Position numbers and translations under genes: made by a program | Shown here: piece by piece, positions 17,832 through 25,294 of the stretch | Position numbering within the stretch: position 1 is the first letter of the stretch | How the letters are laid out: the number at the start of each line of letters is the position of its first letter | NCBI GenBank assembly: GCA_903905735.1 | Contig: CAIVHU010000009.1 | Location: forward strand, 1-64,000 | Direction of reading: 5' to 3' | Source of the DNA: an uncultured beta proteobacterium | Lineage (GTDB): Bacteria; Pseudomonadota; Gammaproteobacteria; Burkholderiales; Burkholderiaceae_C | Length of the DNA stretch: 64,000 nucleotides | Notes under the pieces: generated by a model | The model's database searches: none | Told to the model about the DNA's origin: nothing | What the model saw: only the letters and a program-made list of their open reading frames with translations

Positions 17832-19375
17832 GTTTCGCTCAGTGTTTGGTTGTTGTATTGAAGGAAGGCGCGCATCTCCACGGGTTGCGCCAGATTCAGC
17901 CGTTGAACCCGCAAGGTCATGCGCCAGGCGCCTGTAGCGGGGTTTTTGTAGACGTTGCTTTCCAGGATGCGGCCGTTGGCGTCTGCTGTGGCAATGGCTT
18001 GCACCTGGGCTCCCACGGGCAAGGCGTCCAGCGCCGGGCCAGCAAAATCAATCACGAACTGGGTTTGATGGGCCAGTGTGTCGGCGTCGAGCTTGCTGTA
18101 GCCTGTGCCACGGCGCGATTGGGTCACCCAGCCATTGGGTGGCAGTTGCTGGTTTTTGCCTTGCCAGGCAATCCGGTAAGCGACATCCATGGATTGGCCC
18201 GGCTCGAGGACTTTGGCGGGCACCCAGTAAGCCGCAATGTTGTCGTGGGTTTCGTCGGGCGTTGCAAATTGCAATAGCTCGACCCGGCCGGCGCCCCAGT
18301 CGCCCAATGGCGTGACCCAGGCGCTGGGCCGCAGTTCATAGCGGGCTTCTGCATCTTCATAGCTATTGAAGGCCCGGTCACGCTGCATCAGGCCAAAGCC
18401 CTTCAGGCTCTGCATGCTGAACGAGGTCGTGACGGGATCGGCCGGGTTTTGCAGCGGTCGCCACAACCATTCGCCATCACCGGTGGCGATCATCAAGCCG
18501 TCGGAGTCATGCACTTCCGGCCGGAAGTCCCCCAAGTGGGGCTGGTTCTCGCCAAAGAAAAACATGCTGGTCAGCGGCGCCAGGCCTAAGGTGGCTACTG
18601 GCTTGTCGGTGGCGCGCATGAAGATGCGGGCGTTGACCTCAGTCACTGTCTGCTCACCCGGCTTGATGTCGAAACGATAGGCGCCTGTCATGCGCGGTGA
18701 ATCCATCAGCGCATAGACAGTGAGTTGCTTGGCGTCGGTGGTCGGCTTTTCCAGCCAAAACTCGGTAAAGCGCGGAAACTCTTCTTTGCTAGCGCCAGAG
18801 GTGTCGACTGCCAGCCCGCGCGCAGACAGGCCGTAACGTTGGCCGGTGCCCAAGGCCCGAAAGTAGCTGGCCCCGGAAAAAACGACCAGTTCATCTTTGT
18901 AGTCGGCGGCGTTCAGGTTGCTGAAAGTGCGCAGGCCGCCGTAGCCGATATCGCCCCATGTTTGCGGCGATAACTTGTTGTTGCCGAAGTTGAAGTCCGC
19001 CGGGTTGTAAGGAATCGGCCTGACGCCCTGCGGTGTGATTTCGTTGATGCGAACGGACTCACTGTTTCTTCCGACATGGAAAAAATTGGCCTCATAGGGC
19101 AGCTTGTCGGTCCGCCACAAGGTGCTAGCCGCGTTGAAGCGAATATCTCGGTAGCCGTCGTAATCCAGATTGGCCAGTTCTGCTGGCATGGCAGGACTTG
19201 CCGGTTTAAACGGCGTCTGAGCTTGCTCGCGGGCGAGCCCGGCAACATCATCGAGGCTCCAAGCCCACGCCTGGCCGCTGGCCAGGACAAGCAGACTGGC
19301 GAATACCAGTGCCATCAAAGAGGATGCAAAGGCGGGTTGGCGAGGGTGGAAAGAAGGGTGCAAAAAGGTCGGCAT
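17807..19375 (-). CDS. opgG: OpgG/MdoG-family periplasmic glucan biosynthesis protein
   Basis: A 522-residue exported protein required with OpgH for osmoregulated periplasmic glucan synthesis, probably acting on branching or release of the backbone. A signal peptide occupies about residues 1-38 (ending SGQAWA). The mature part has the OpgG/OpgD beta-sandwich signatures YDGYRDIRFN, LPYEANFFHVG, YFRALGTGQRYGLSARGLA, GLAPLTSMFFFGEN and RPSAWVTPLGDWGAGRVELL. OpgG and OpgD are paralogues and I cannot separate them firmly; adjacency to opgH favours OpgG. ATG 19375 falls almost exactly at the transcription start predicted from a sigma54-type promoter, so the transcript could be near-leaderless or the start could be further in. 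Confidence 0.93.
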   Translation of the reverse strand: MPTFLHPSFHPRQPAFASSLMALVFASLLVLASGQAWAWSLDDVAGLAREQAQTPFKPASPAMPAELANLDYDGYRDIRFNAASTLWRTDKLPYEANFFHVGRNSESVRINEITPQGVRPIPYNPADFNFGNNKLSPQTWGDIGYGGLRTFSNLNAADYKDELVVFSGASYFRALGTGQRYGLSARGLAVDTSGASKEEFPRFTEFWLEKPTTDAKQLTVYALMDSPRMTGAYRFDIKPGEQTVTEVNARIFMRATDKPVATLGLAPLTSMFFFGENQPHLGDFRPEVHDSDGLMIATGDGEWLWRPLQNPADPVTTSFSMQSLKGFGLMQRDRAFNSYEDAEARYELRPSAWVTPLGDWGAGRVELLQFATPDETHDNIAAYWVPAKVLEPGQSMDVAYRIAWQGKNQQLPPNGWVTQSRRGTGYSKLDADTLAHQTQFVIDFAGPALDALPVGAQVQAIATADANGRILESNVYKNPATGAWRMTLRVQRLNLAQPVEMRAFLQYNNQTLSETWTNLITC

Positions 19376-19386
19376 ACCAACCCTAG

Positions 19387-19402
19387 TGCAAACCCTATGC
19401 CA
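19387..19402 (-). promoter_or_regulatory. Candidate sigma54 (-24/-12) promoter for opgGH
   Basis: The minus strand reads TGGCATAGGGTTTGCA: TGGCAT-N5-TTGCA against the consensus TGGCAC-N5-TTGCW, with one mismatch and exact GG-to-GC spacing. The predicted start of transcription is at about 19376. Upstream lie an IHF-consensus site and a GlrR-type palindrome, and the sigma54 activator gene glrR ends about 180 bp away. Confidence 0.6.
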
Positions 19403-19421
19403 GTATGAGAAACCTTATTTA

Positions 19422-19434
19422 AATCAACAACTTG
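19422..19434 (+). promoter_or_regulatory. IHF-consensus site upstream of opgG
   Basis: AATCAACAACTTG fits the IHF consensus WATCARNNNNTTR at every defined position. It lies between the candidate sigma54 promoter and the GlrR-type palindrome, where a DNA bend would be expected in an activator-dependent sigma54 promoter. Confidence 0.5.
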
Positions 19435-19495
19435 AGAAAGTTTTTAATTTGTCCGACGAGAACACACCGGAAAACCCGGCGTAAACCCGCTTTTT

Positions 19496-19513
19496 TGTCG
19501 CCAAAGAGTGACA
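19496..19513. promoter_or_regulatory. GlrR-type upstream activator palindrome
   Basis: TGTC-N10-GACA occurs exactly (TGTC 19496-19499, GACA 19510-19513), the binding pattern described for E. coli GlrR at the glmY promoter. Its centre is about 115 bp upstream of the -12 element of the candidate opgG promoter, a normal enhancer distance. A weaker half-matching copy (TGTCCGACGAGAACACA) starts at 19449. Confidence 0.55.
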
Positions 19514-19540
19514 ACATCCCACCCGAAAAACAGAAAACTG

Positions 19541-19572
19541 TTTTAAATCAGGCGCTTAAGCTTGTCGCCTGA
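19541..19572 (-). terminator. Possible intrinsic terminator of glrR
   Basis: On the minus strand, just after the glrR stop, a 7-bp stem TCAGGCG/CGCCTGA (arms 19572-19566 and 19554-19548) with an 11-nt loop is followed by TTTAAAA. The stem is moderate and the T tract interrupted, so termination may be partial. Confidence 0.45.
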
Positions 19573-19585
19573 CAGCGACGCGGTC

Positions 19586-20995
19586 TCAGGCGGAGGGCGG
19601 GGATGACACGCTGTTGTCGACCTTGAACAGCCCGGGCGTCAAGCCATGCTTTTGCATCAGGCGGTAAAACTCGGTCCGGTTGCGGTCGGCCAGATGGGCG
19701 GCGTCGGCCACGTTGCCGTCAGTCAGCTTGAGCAGACCCACCAGGTAGTCGCGCTCAAAACGTTGCTTGGCCTCGGCAAACGTGAGCACTTCCACGCTGG
19801 GCGAGCGCAGGGCGCGTTGCACCAAGGCCAACGGCACCAGCGGCGTGGTCGAAAGAGCACAGACCTGCTCCACGACGTTGTACAGCTGGCGCACATTGCC
19901 GGGCCAGGCGGCCGTGGTCAAGGCGATCAGTGCCTCGGGCGCGAATCCGCTCAAGCGCTTTTTGTATTTGCCAGCGAGTTTGACCAGAAAATGGTTGGCC
20001 AGAAGCGTGATGTCCTCGCGCCGCTCGGACAGTGGTGGCAACGTCAAAGTCACCACATTGAGCCGGTAATACAGGTCGGCACGGAACTGGCCCTCGGCCA
20101 TCGCCAGGTCCAGGTCGCGGTGGGTCGCCGAGATGATGCGCACATCCACCGGGATGGACTGGCGGGAACCCAGCGGCCGCACGGTGCGCTCCTGCAGCAC
20201 CCGCAGCAGCTTGACCTGCAGCGCCGGCGGCATGTCGCCGATCTCATCGAGCAGCAGTGTGCCGCCGTCCGCCGCCTGAAACAGCCCGATGTGATTGGCA
20301 ACAGCGTCGGTGAACGCGCCTTTGACGTGACCAAACAATTCTGACTCCAGCAGGGCTTCCGGAATGGCACCGCAGTTCACCGCAATAAAGGGTTTGTTGG
20401 CGCGCACACCGGCCTGGTGGATCGCCTGGGCCAGCAGCTCCTTGCCGGTGCCGCTTTCGCCGCGCAGCAGCACGCTCGCGTCCGATTGCGCCACCATGTG
20501 CGCCTCCGCCAGCACCTCCGCCATGCGGCTGGAGCGACTGATGATCTGGTTTTGCCAGGCTTGCGGGCTGCCAGGTTTGGTCGAATGGGCTGGGGCGCTC
20601 AATAACAGCGCCTGTGCAATCTTGTCGAGCAGACTTTTGCCATCAAAAGGCTTGGTCAGATAGGAGAAAACACCGCGCTCGGTGGCCTGCACCGCATCGG
20701 GAATCGTCCCATGGGCGGTCAGCAAAATCACCGGCAGTGAGGGGTGCTGGGTGCGAATGTCATCAAACAGCGCCAGCCCGTCCCGGCCCGGCAGTCGCAC
20801 GTCGCTGAGCACCAACTGCGGCCGCTCGATATGCAACTGGGTCATGGCGGCCTCGGCCGAGCTGACTGCCGTGACACGGTAACCCGCTGCGGTAAGCCGA
20901 ATGGTGAGCAGACGCAGCATATCGGCGTCATCGTCAACCACCAGCAGATGGGGCCCGGGCGCGGGCGGCGTGATCAGGGGCGTGGACTCGTTCAT
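19586..20995 (-). CDS. glrR: GlrR (QseF)-like sigma54-dependent response regulator
   Basis: A 469-residue NtrC-type activator. The receiver domain (residues 15-130) has acidic pair D21-D22, phospho-acceptor D65 in LVLSDVRLPG and Lys in YLTKPF. The AAA+ domain has Walker A GESGTGKE near 179-186, GGTLLLDEIGDMP as Walker B and an R-finger region. The sigma54-contact loop reads GAFTDA (226-231) instead of GAFTGA. A C-terminal Fis-type helix-turn-helix (DAAHLADRNRTEFYRLMQKH) binds DNA. Its ATG overlaps the stop of qseG (ATGA). The order glrK-qseG-glrR is that of enterobacteria, where GlrR activates glmY and envelope-stress genes. No glmY-like RNA was recognised here. Confidence 0.92.
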   Translation of the reverse strand: MNESTPLITPPAPGPHLLVVDDDADMLRLLTIRLTAAGYRVTAVSSAEAAMTQLHIERPQLVLSDVRLPGRDGLALFDDIRTQHPSLPVILLTAHGTIPDAVQATERGVFSYLTKPFDGKSLLDKIAQALLLSAPAHSTKPGSPQAWQNQIISRSSRMAEVLAEAHMVAQSDASVLLRGESGTGKELLAQAIHQAGVRANKPFIAVNCGAIPEALLESELFGHVKGAFTDAVANHIGLFQAADGGTLLLDEIGDMPPALQVKLLRVLQERTVRPLGSRQSIPVDVRIISATHRDLDLAMAEGQFRADLYYRLNVVTLTLPPLSERREDITLLANHFLVKLAGKYKKRLSGFAPEALIALTTAAWPGNVRQLYNVVEQVCALSTTPLVPLALVQRALRSPSVEVLTFAEAKQRFERDYLVGLLKLTDGNVADAAHLADRNRTEFYRLMQKHGLTPGLFKVDNSVSSPPSA

Positions 20996-21648
20996 GGCGC
21001 TGGAGGGTGGGCGCCTCGACTGTGGGTGGCCGGCGCCGGTGGTGGCCGGTTCGTGAGGCTACGTTCGATGGCTTTAAGAGCCTCCAGACGCTCATTCGTC
21101 TGGTCCAGCCTGCGCTGAACCTCGCGCGTCTGTTGCATTTGCTTCTCCAGCTGATCTTCCAGGCGGCGTTGCTCGCCGAAGCGCGAGGCCAGCAGGCTGG
21201 CCAGCGGATACAGCGCCTGCGCCTCGGCACCGTTGTTGGTCAGCACGCGGTCCAGCAATTCCTGGGCACTGATGAGTTCGCTCAACTGATGAAACTGGTT
21301 CAGCACCAGGGCCAGCTGCACTTGTTCGGTCGGCCCCACCACGTTGCCCAGCCGTATCGCTTCCTGGCTCAATTCTGCTGGCGCCAGCTGGCGCACCCGG
21401 TCCGCATAGGCCAGCATGTGTGCGACGGGGTCCGCCGCCTGCGGTGCGCCCGCTGGGGACGCCGGCTGGCAGGGCAAGGGGCTGGCGGCAACCATCGGCG
21501 TCTCGGGTTCGTGTGCGATGTCGTTGGCACGCTGGCCGACACGGCTGGCACAGCCAACTGCCAGCAGCCCGACCGCGATGGATGCCAGTAAACCGGCACG
21601 GGCCAGGCCACGAGAGGGTCTCGCAAGACAATCAGGACTTGAAAACAT
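20992..21648 (-). CDS. qseG: QseG-like outer-membrane lipoprotein
   Basis: A 218-residue protein from ATG 21648, overlapping the 3' end of glrK by 17 nt and the start of glrR by 4 nt. A lipoprotein signal is present (SIAVGLLAVGCAS, Cys near residue 33). The mature part is helical, with a strongly coiled-coil C-terminal section (QRRLEDQLEKQMQQTREVQR and on) ending in a Pro-rich tail. In E. coli QseG binds the periplasmic part of GlrK and tunes its activity. Sequence conservation of the family is low, so the name rests mainly on position, size and lipidation. A longer frame upstream to 22317 is only the shadow of glrK. Confidence 0.8.
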   Translation of the reverse strand: MFSSPDCLARPSRGLARAGLLASIAVGLLAVGCASRVGQRANDIAHEPETPMVAASPLPCQPASPAGAPQAADPVAHMLAYADRVRQLAPAELSQEAIRLGNVVGPTEQVQLALVLNQFHQLSELISAQELLDRVLTNNGAEAQALYPLASLLASRFGEQRRLEDQLEKQMQQTREVQRRLDQTNERLEALKAIERSLTNRPPPAPATHSRGAHPPAP

Positions 21649-23053
21649 GGGGAAACTCGATTCTGAAGTGGGCACCGACCGGTTCTGGCAGCAGTTCGAT
21701 GTGCCCACCATGCGCGGCAATATATTCATGCACGATGGACAGACCAATACCGCTACCCCGTAGCACGTCGGTCGGTTGGCGCTCGCCGCGGTAAAACGGC
21801 TCGAATATCCGCTCGCGATCAGCAAGGGCAACGCCGACCCCCTGATCGTGAATATCGATGCGAACCACACGTGCCAGCGTTGTGATCTCCATCCGGATCT
21901 CGCCTTTCGGCGGTGAATAACGAATGGCATTGGACAACAAGTTGCCCAGCACCGTGCCGATTTTTTCGGGGTCCAGCTCGACCGGGGTCCGCTTGCCAAC
22001 GACCGTGACCGTGAGGTCGCGGGCGCGCGATTGCAGACGCTGCGCATCAACCTGCGCTTCAATGAGCGCCAGCAGGTCGGTCGTTTGCCGGTGCAACTGG
22101 CGGGCCTCAAACGCCGCCGTATTGAAGCGCAACAGGTCTTCAATCTGGCCCTGCAAGACGTCGGTGTTGTTGCGCAGGATACGGGCGATTTCGCGCTGCT
22201 CAGGGTTGAGGCCACCAGCCACACCATCCTCCAGCAGGGAGACGCCTTCTCGCAGCGAGGCCAGCGGCGTCTTGAGTTCATGCGAAATATGGCGCAGAAA
22301 ACGCGATTTGTCGGCATCGAGCTCGACCAGCCGCAGACGCAGCCAGTTCAGTCGCTGCCCGACCATGGCCAAGTCGACCGGCCCGTGAATGTTGATGACA
22401 TGATCGAGCCGGTTCTCGCCCAGGCCGACGATGGCGTTTTCCAAGCGCTTCAGCGGTACGGTGAACCAGATGCCGAAAGCCAGTGCCATGGCGACCGCCA
22501 GCGCGATGGCCCAGGTGACTTGCTGCGCCAGATGACTTCGGCTGTCTTCGAGCTTGACTTCCAGTGCCTGGTTACGTTGCAGGATGGTCTTTTGAACCTG
22601 CGCCGCGATGGCCGCATTGACGCTATCGAGTTCGCGAAATGTTTGCGCCAACTGACGTTCCCGTTCCAGCGCGGTCTCGGGCGGACCAGCCAGCAGGTCG
22701 TTAACGGTGTGCAAATGCGCACGCCATTGCTGCTCGCGCACGCTGGGAAGGCCTTCGGTGCTCAGGTTGGTCAACAGGGTGGTGGCCTCGCGTGCCTGGT
22801 CGGCAAAGCGGGCGCGAAGAATGCGGTCATCCAGCACCACCGACTGGCGCGAGGTGCGCTCCATCGAAACGCTGACCTCGCTCAGTGATTGGGCGAGCCG
22901 ACTGAGTTCAAGTGATCGGGCCGCGCCATTGCGGCTTTGCAGCGTCAGCTCTTCCAGTGTGAACAGAGCACGCAGCGAGGCGGCCCCCAGCAGTGCGGCA
23001 ATCAGCAAAAACGCGATCACCAGAAGTTGCCGGAACGAAAATTTCTGCAGCAT
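21632..23053 (-). CDS. glrK: GlrK (QseE)-like sensor histidine kinase
   Basis: A 473-residue inner-membrane kinase. TM1 is at residues 8-28 (LLVIAFLLIAALLGAAS), a helical periplasmic domain follows to about 175, then TM2 (VTWAIALAVAMALAFGIW) and HAMP. The H-box FLRHISHELKTPLASL has the phospho-accepting His near 257. The N-box is GNLLSNAIRYSP and the G-boxes are IHDQGVGVALADRERIFEPF and GSGIGLSIVHEYIAAHGG. It phosphorylates GlrR in the known system. First gene of the glrK-qseG-glrR operon. Upstream DNA to 23594 holds no gene, only a miaB remnant and a repeat. Confidence 0.93.
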   Translation of the reverse strand: MLQKFSFRQLLVIAFLLIAALLGAASLRALFTLEELTLQSRNGAARSLELSRLAQSLSEVSVSMERTSRQSVVLDDRILRARFADQAREATTLLTNLSTEGLPSVREQQWRAHLHTVNDLLAGPPETALERERQLAQTFRELDSVNAAIAAQVQKTILQRNQALEVKLEDSRSHLAQQVTWAIALAVAMALAFGIWFTVPLKRLENAIVGLGENRLDHVINIHGPVDLAMVGQRLNWLRLRLVELDADKSRFLRHISHELKTPLASLREGVSLLEDGVAGGLNPEQREIARILRNNTDVLQGQIEDLLRFNTAAFEARQLHRQTTDLLALIEAQVDAQRLQSRARDLTVTVVGKRTPVELDPEKIGTVLGNLLSNAIRYSPPKGEIRMEITTLARVVRIDIHDQGVGVALADRERIFEPFYRGERQPTDVLRGSGIGLSIVHEYIAAHGGHIELLPEPVGAHFRIEFPHVFKS

Positions 23054-23071
23054 GACAGCGGGTTGATGGGC

Positions 23072-23230
23072 TTAAGGCCGTGCCATGGCAAGCAGGTGGC
23101 CGAACTTTTCGATGCCAGGAACCCTGACGTCCACTTGCCAAGAGTTGTGCCAGGCAGGCTCGGCCATCTTGACGGCGTCGGGCTTGTTCATCTGGCAGCC
23201 AAAGGTTTTGATGAAGACTTTTTCAGACAT
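23072..23230 (-). pseudogene. Fragment of miaB 5' end
   Basis: A 52-codon minus-strand frame starts MSEKVFIKTFGCQMNKPDA, which is the N-terminus of the tRNA methylthiotransferase MiaB including the first cluster cysteine (TFGCQMN). Similarity stops after about 23 residues (KMAEP), and the rest of the UPF0004 and radical SAM domains is absent. The remaining codons to the stop at 23072 are unlike MiaB. This is a gene fragment or duplication scar, lying directly upstream of glrK. Confidence 0.7.
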
Positions 23231-23261
23231 GACGCGAACTTCAAATAAGTGCTATCTTTTG

Positions 23262-23294
23262 TATAACTGCTTGCGCATGCTGGACAATGGCTGG
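23262..23294 (+). repeat. Dispersed intergenic repeat, degenerate copy
   Basis: ATAACTGCTTGCGCATGC followed by GGACAATGGCTGGA resembles the dispersed family (AGCTGCTTGCGC core, AAGGGCT end) with several changes. Confidence 0.4.
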
Positions 23295-23594
23295 ATCCTG
23301 TTTTCTTATATAAAAGGTACCGATGTGCCAGCCACTGCACCAGCGTCACGGCCTGGCGGCTGGGAGACGTCGGGAGCGGATTAATCGGGGGGCTTCCCGC
23401 CATCGGTTTATGGGCTTTTCGGCGCCAGACGCAAACGTCAAATGGAACAAGGGACAGGCAACTGAATCAGATGAGCTGAAGTATGGCATGCATTTAAATG
23501 GCCAAAATAGACGCCCCGTGTCGCAATAGCGCAAGATCAGCCTTTTAACGCCCCCGGCATTGCCGGCAGGCTCACTCAGGATGTAACACCCACG
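23295..23594. other. Intergenic stretch without recognised gene
   Basis: About 300 bases more AT-rich than the flanks. Short frames on both strands (for example 23323-23529 plus) have no recognisable similarity. A small GC-rich inverted repeat (CCGGCA/TGCCGG near 23554-23567) precedes the next gene. I see no convincing promoter. Confidence 0.3.
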
Positions 23595-24611
23595 ATGACC
23601 ACCCTCCAAAACATCCATCTCTCCATGCTCGACCTGGTCGCTGTGCGCGAAGGCGGCACCGTGGCGCAAGCCCTGGCGATTGCGCTGCAAACGGCACAGC
23701 ACGCGGAATCACTGGGCTTCACCCGTTACTGGCTGGCCGAGCACCACAACATGGCGGGCATTGCCAGCTCAGCCACAGCGGTTCTGGTCGGCCATATTGC
23801 GGGCGGCACGCAGCGCATCCGGGTTGGCTCTGGCGGCATCATGTTGCCCAACCACGCGCCACTGGTGGTGGCCGAAGCCTTTGGCACGCTGGCCGAGTTG
23901 TATCCGGGGCGCATTGACCTGGGCTTGGGGCGCGCGCCTGGCACCGACCGCGCCACCATGCGCGCGCTGCGGCGTGACAGGGCTGAGACCGAGCAGGACT
24001 TCCCGCGCGATGTGGCCGAGTTGCAACGGCTGCTGGGGCCGGTGCAAGCTGGGCAAGGCATTGTGGCAATGCCCGGCGCGGGCACCAACGTGCCGATCTG
24101 GCTGCTGGGCTCCAGCCTGTTTTCAGCGCAGCTGGCCGCCGAGCGTGGTTTGCCGTATGCGTTTGCGGCGCACTTTGCGCCGCGCCTGCTGCATCAGGCG
24201 CTAGACCTGTATCGCAGCCTATTCAGGCCGTCGAAGACGCTGAGCCAGCCCTATGTGATCGTCGGTGTGCCGCTGATTGCCGCGCCTTCTGATGCAGAAG
24301 CCGAGTTTCTGGCCAGCAGCACCTACCAGCGCATTCTGGGCATCTTGACCGGTGATAGGACACGGCTGAAGCCGCCCGTGGCGCACTTCATGGAACAGCT
24401 TCACCCGCAAGAGCGCGCCGCCATTGGCGACTTTCTGGCAGCGGCGGTGATTGGTGGGCCAGAGAAAGTGCGCGCCGGTCTGCAAGCCCTGGTGCAGGCC
24501 ACCCAGGCCGATGAGCTGATGCTGGTGTGTGATGTGTTTGACCCCGCCTTGCGCCTGCGCTCACTGGACATTGCGGCGGCGGCCTGCACCCCTGAGCCCA
24601 GCCTGGCCTGA
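23595..24611 (+). CDS. LLM-class (luciferase-like) flavin oxidoreductase
   Basis: A 338-residue bacterial-luciferase-fold protein of the single-subunit YhbW type. Typical segments are [15 protein letters not shown] (conserved EHH), [32 protein letters not shown] and VPIWLLGSS. Such enzymes use FMNH2 from a partner reductase; the substrate is unknown. In E. coli yhbW sits next to yhbU/yhbV (ubiU/ubiV), so presence in the same broad neighbourhood is noteworthy, though here 8 kb and other operons intervene. It is followed 23 nt later by a cupin gene on the same strand. Confidence 0.9.
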   Translation: MTTLQNIHLSMLDLVAVREGGTVAQALAIALQTAQHAESLGFTRYWLAEHHNMAGIASSATAVLVGHIAGGTQRIRVGSGGIMLPNHAPLVVAEAFGTLAELYPGRIDLGLGRAPGTDRATMRALRRDRAETEQDFPRDVAELQRLLGPVQAGQGIVAMPGAGTNVPIWLLGSSLFSAQLAAERGLPYAFAAHFAPRLLHQALDLYRSLFRPSKTLSQPYVIVGVPLIAAPSDAEAEFLASSTYQRILGILTGDRTRLKPPVAHFMEQLHPQERAAIGDFLAAAVIGGPEKVRAGLQALVQATQADELMLVCDVFDPALRLRSLDIAAAACTPEPSLA

Positions 24612-24634
24612 AACCTACCCGACGAGGTCATCGC

Positions 24635-25138
24635 ATGACGGCCACCGCGTCAACTTATATCCAGGCCCTGCAGTTGCTGCCGCACCCGGAGGGCGGTTTT
24701 TACCGGGAAACTTACCGCAGCCAGCAGACGTTGGATGTGCCACAGGCGGGTGATGGGGCGCTGGTGGCCAGAAACGCCAGCACCGGCATTTACTTTCTGC
24801 TGGAGCAAGGCAACTTTTCAGCGTTCCACAAGATCCGCTCCGACGAAATGTGGCACTTTTACGCTGGCGCCGCGCTGGAAGTGCTGGAGCTGGCTGACAA
24901 CGGCGAGCTGCGCTCCACCCGGCTGGGGCCGGACCTGCGGCAGGGCGAGGTGTTCCAGCATGTGGTGCCAGCCCACACCTGGTTTGCCTCGCGGGTGGCA
25001 GCCGGCGGCGCGTTTTCGCTGGTGGGCTGCACCGTGGCACCGGGCTTTGACTTCGCGGATTTTTCCATGGCTGACCGCGCCGCGCTGGTCGCCGAGTTTC
25101 CGCAGCACCGTCAAACCATCACCGAACTGACGCGCTGA
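24635..25138 (+). CDS. DUF985 cupin-domain protein
   Basis: A 167-residue single-domain protein of the DUF985/cupin_5 family. It has LLPHPEGGFYRETYRS at the N-terminus, GIYFLLEQGNFSAFHKIRSD and EMWHFYAGAALEVLEL in the middle, and HTWFASRVAAGGAFSLVGCT, APGFDFADF near the end. The family has a double-stranded beta-helix with a probable metal or sugar-nucleotide pocket, and its function is not established. It is probably cotranscribed with the preceding flavin oxidoreductase. Confidence 0.88.
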   Translation: MTATASTYIQALQLLPHPEGGFYRETYRSQQTLDVPQAGDGALVARNASTGIYFLLEQGNFSAFHKIRSDEMWHFYAGAALEVLELADNGELRSTRLGPDLRQGEVFQHVVPAHTWFASRVAAGGAFSLVGCTVAPGFDFADFSMADRAALVAEFPQHRQTITELTR

Positions 25139-25184
25139 CGGCGGGTATGTCCAAAGCAGTTCAGCATTCATCGGTATGTTTTTG

Positions 25185-25219
25185 ATAGCTGCTTGCGCTT
25201 TATCCATAAGGGCTGGATG
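25185..25219 (+). repeat. Dispersed intergenic repeat, copy 2
   Basis: A close match to the family consensus: ATAGCTGCTTGCGCTT, then ATCCATAAGGGCTGGA. It lies between the DUF985 gene and the MFS gene. Confidence 0.7.
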
Positions 25220-25294
25220 CCAAAATAACCCTGATTTTCAGGTCACTATCCAGTCTGGCGACAATGCCGGTCCTGCTGCCCACAGACACACCCC

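Noticed and set aside
19391-19415. A fourth copy of the hairpin-repeat core near opgG (CCAGTATGAG)
   Set aside because: Only about ten bases match; the GGTACC centre and paired arms are missing, and the bases belong to the candidate sigma54 promoter region.
21649-22317. Upstream extension of the qseG frame
   Set aside because: It overlaps the kinase core of glrK in another frame; the lipoprotein signal fixes the start at 21648.
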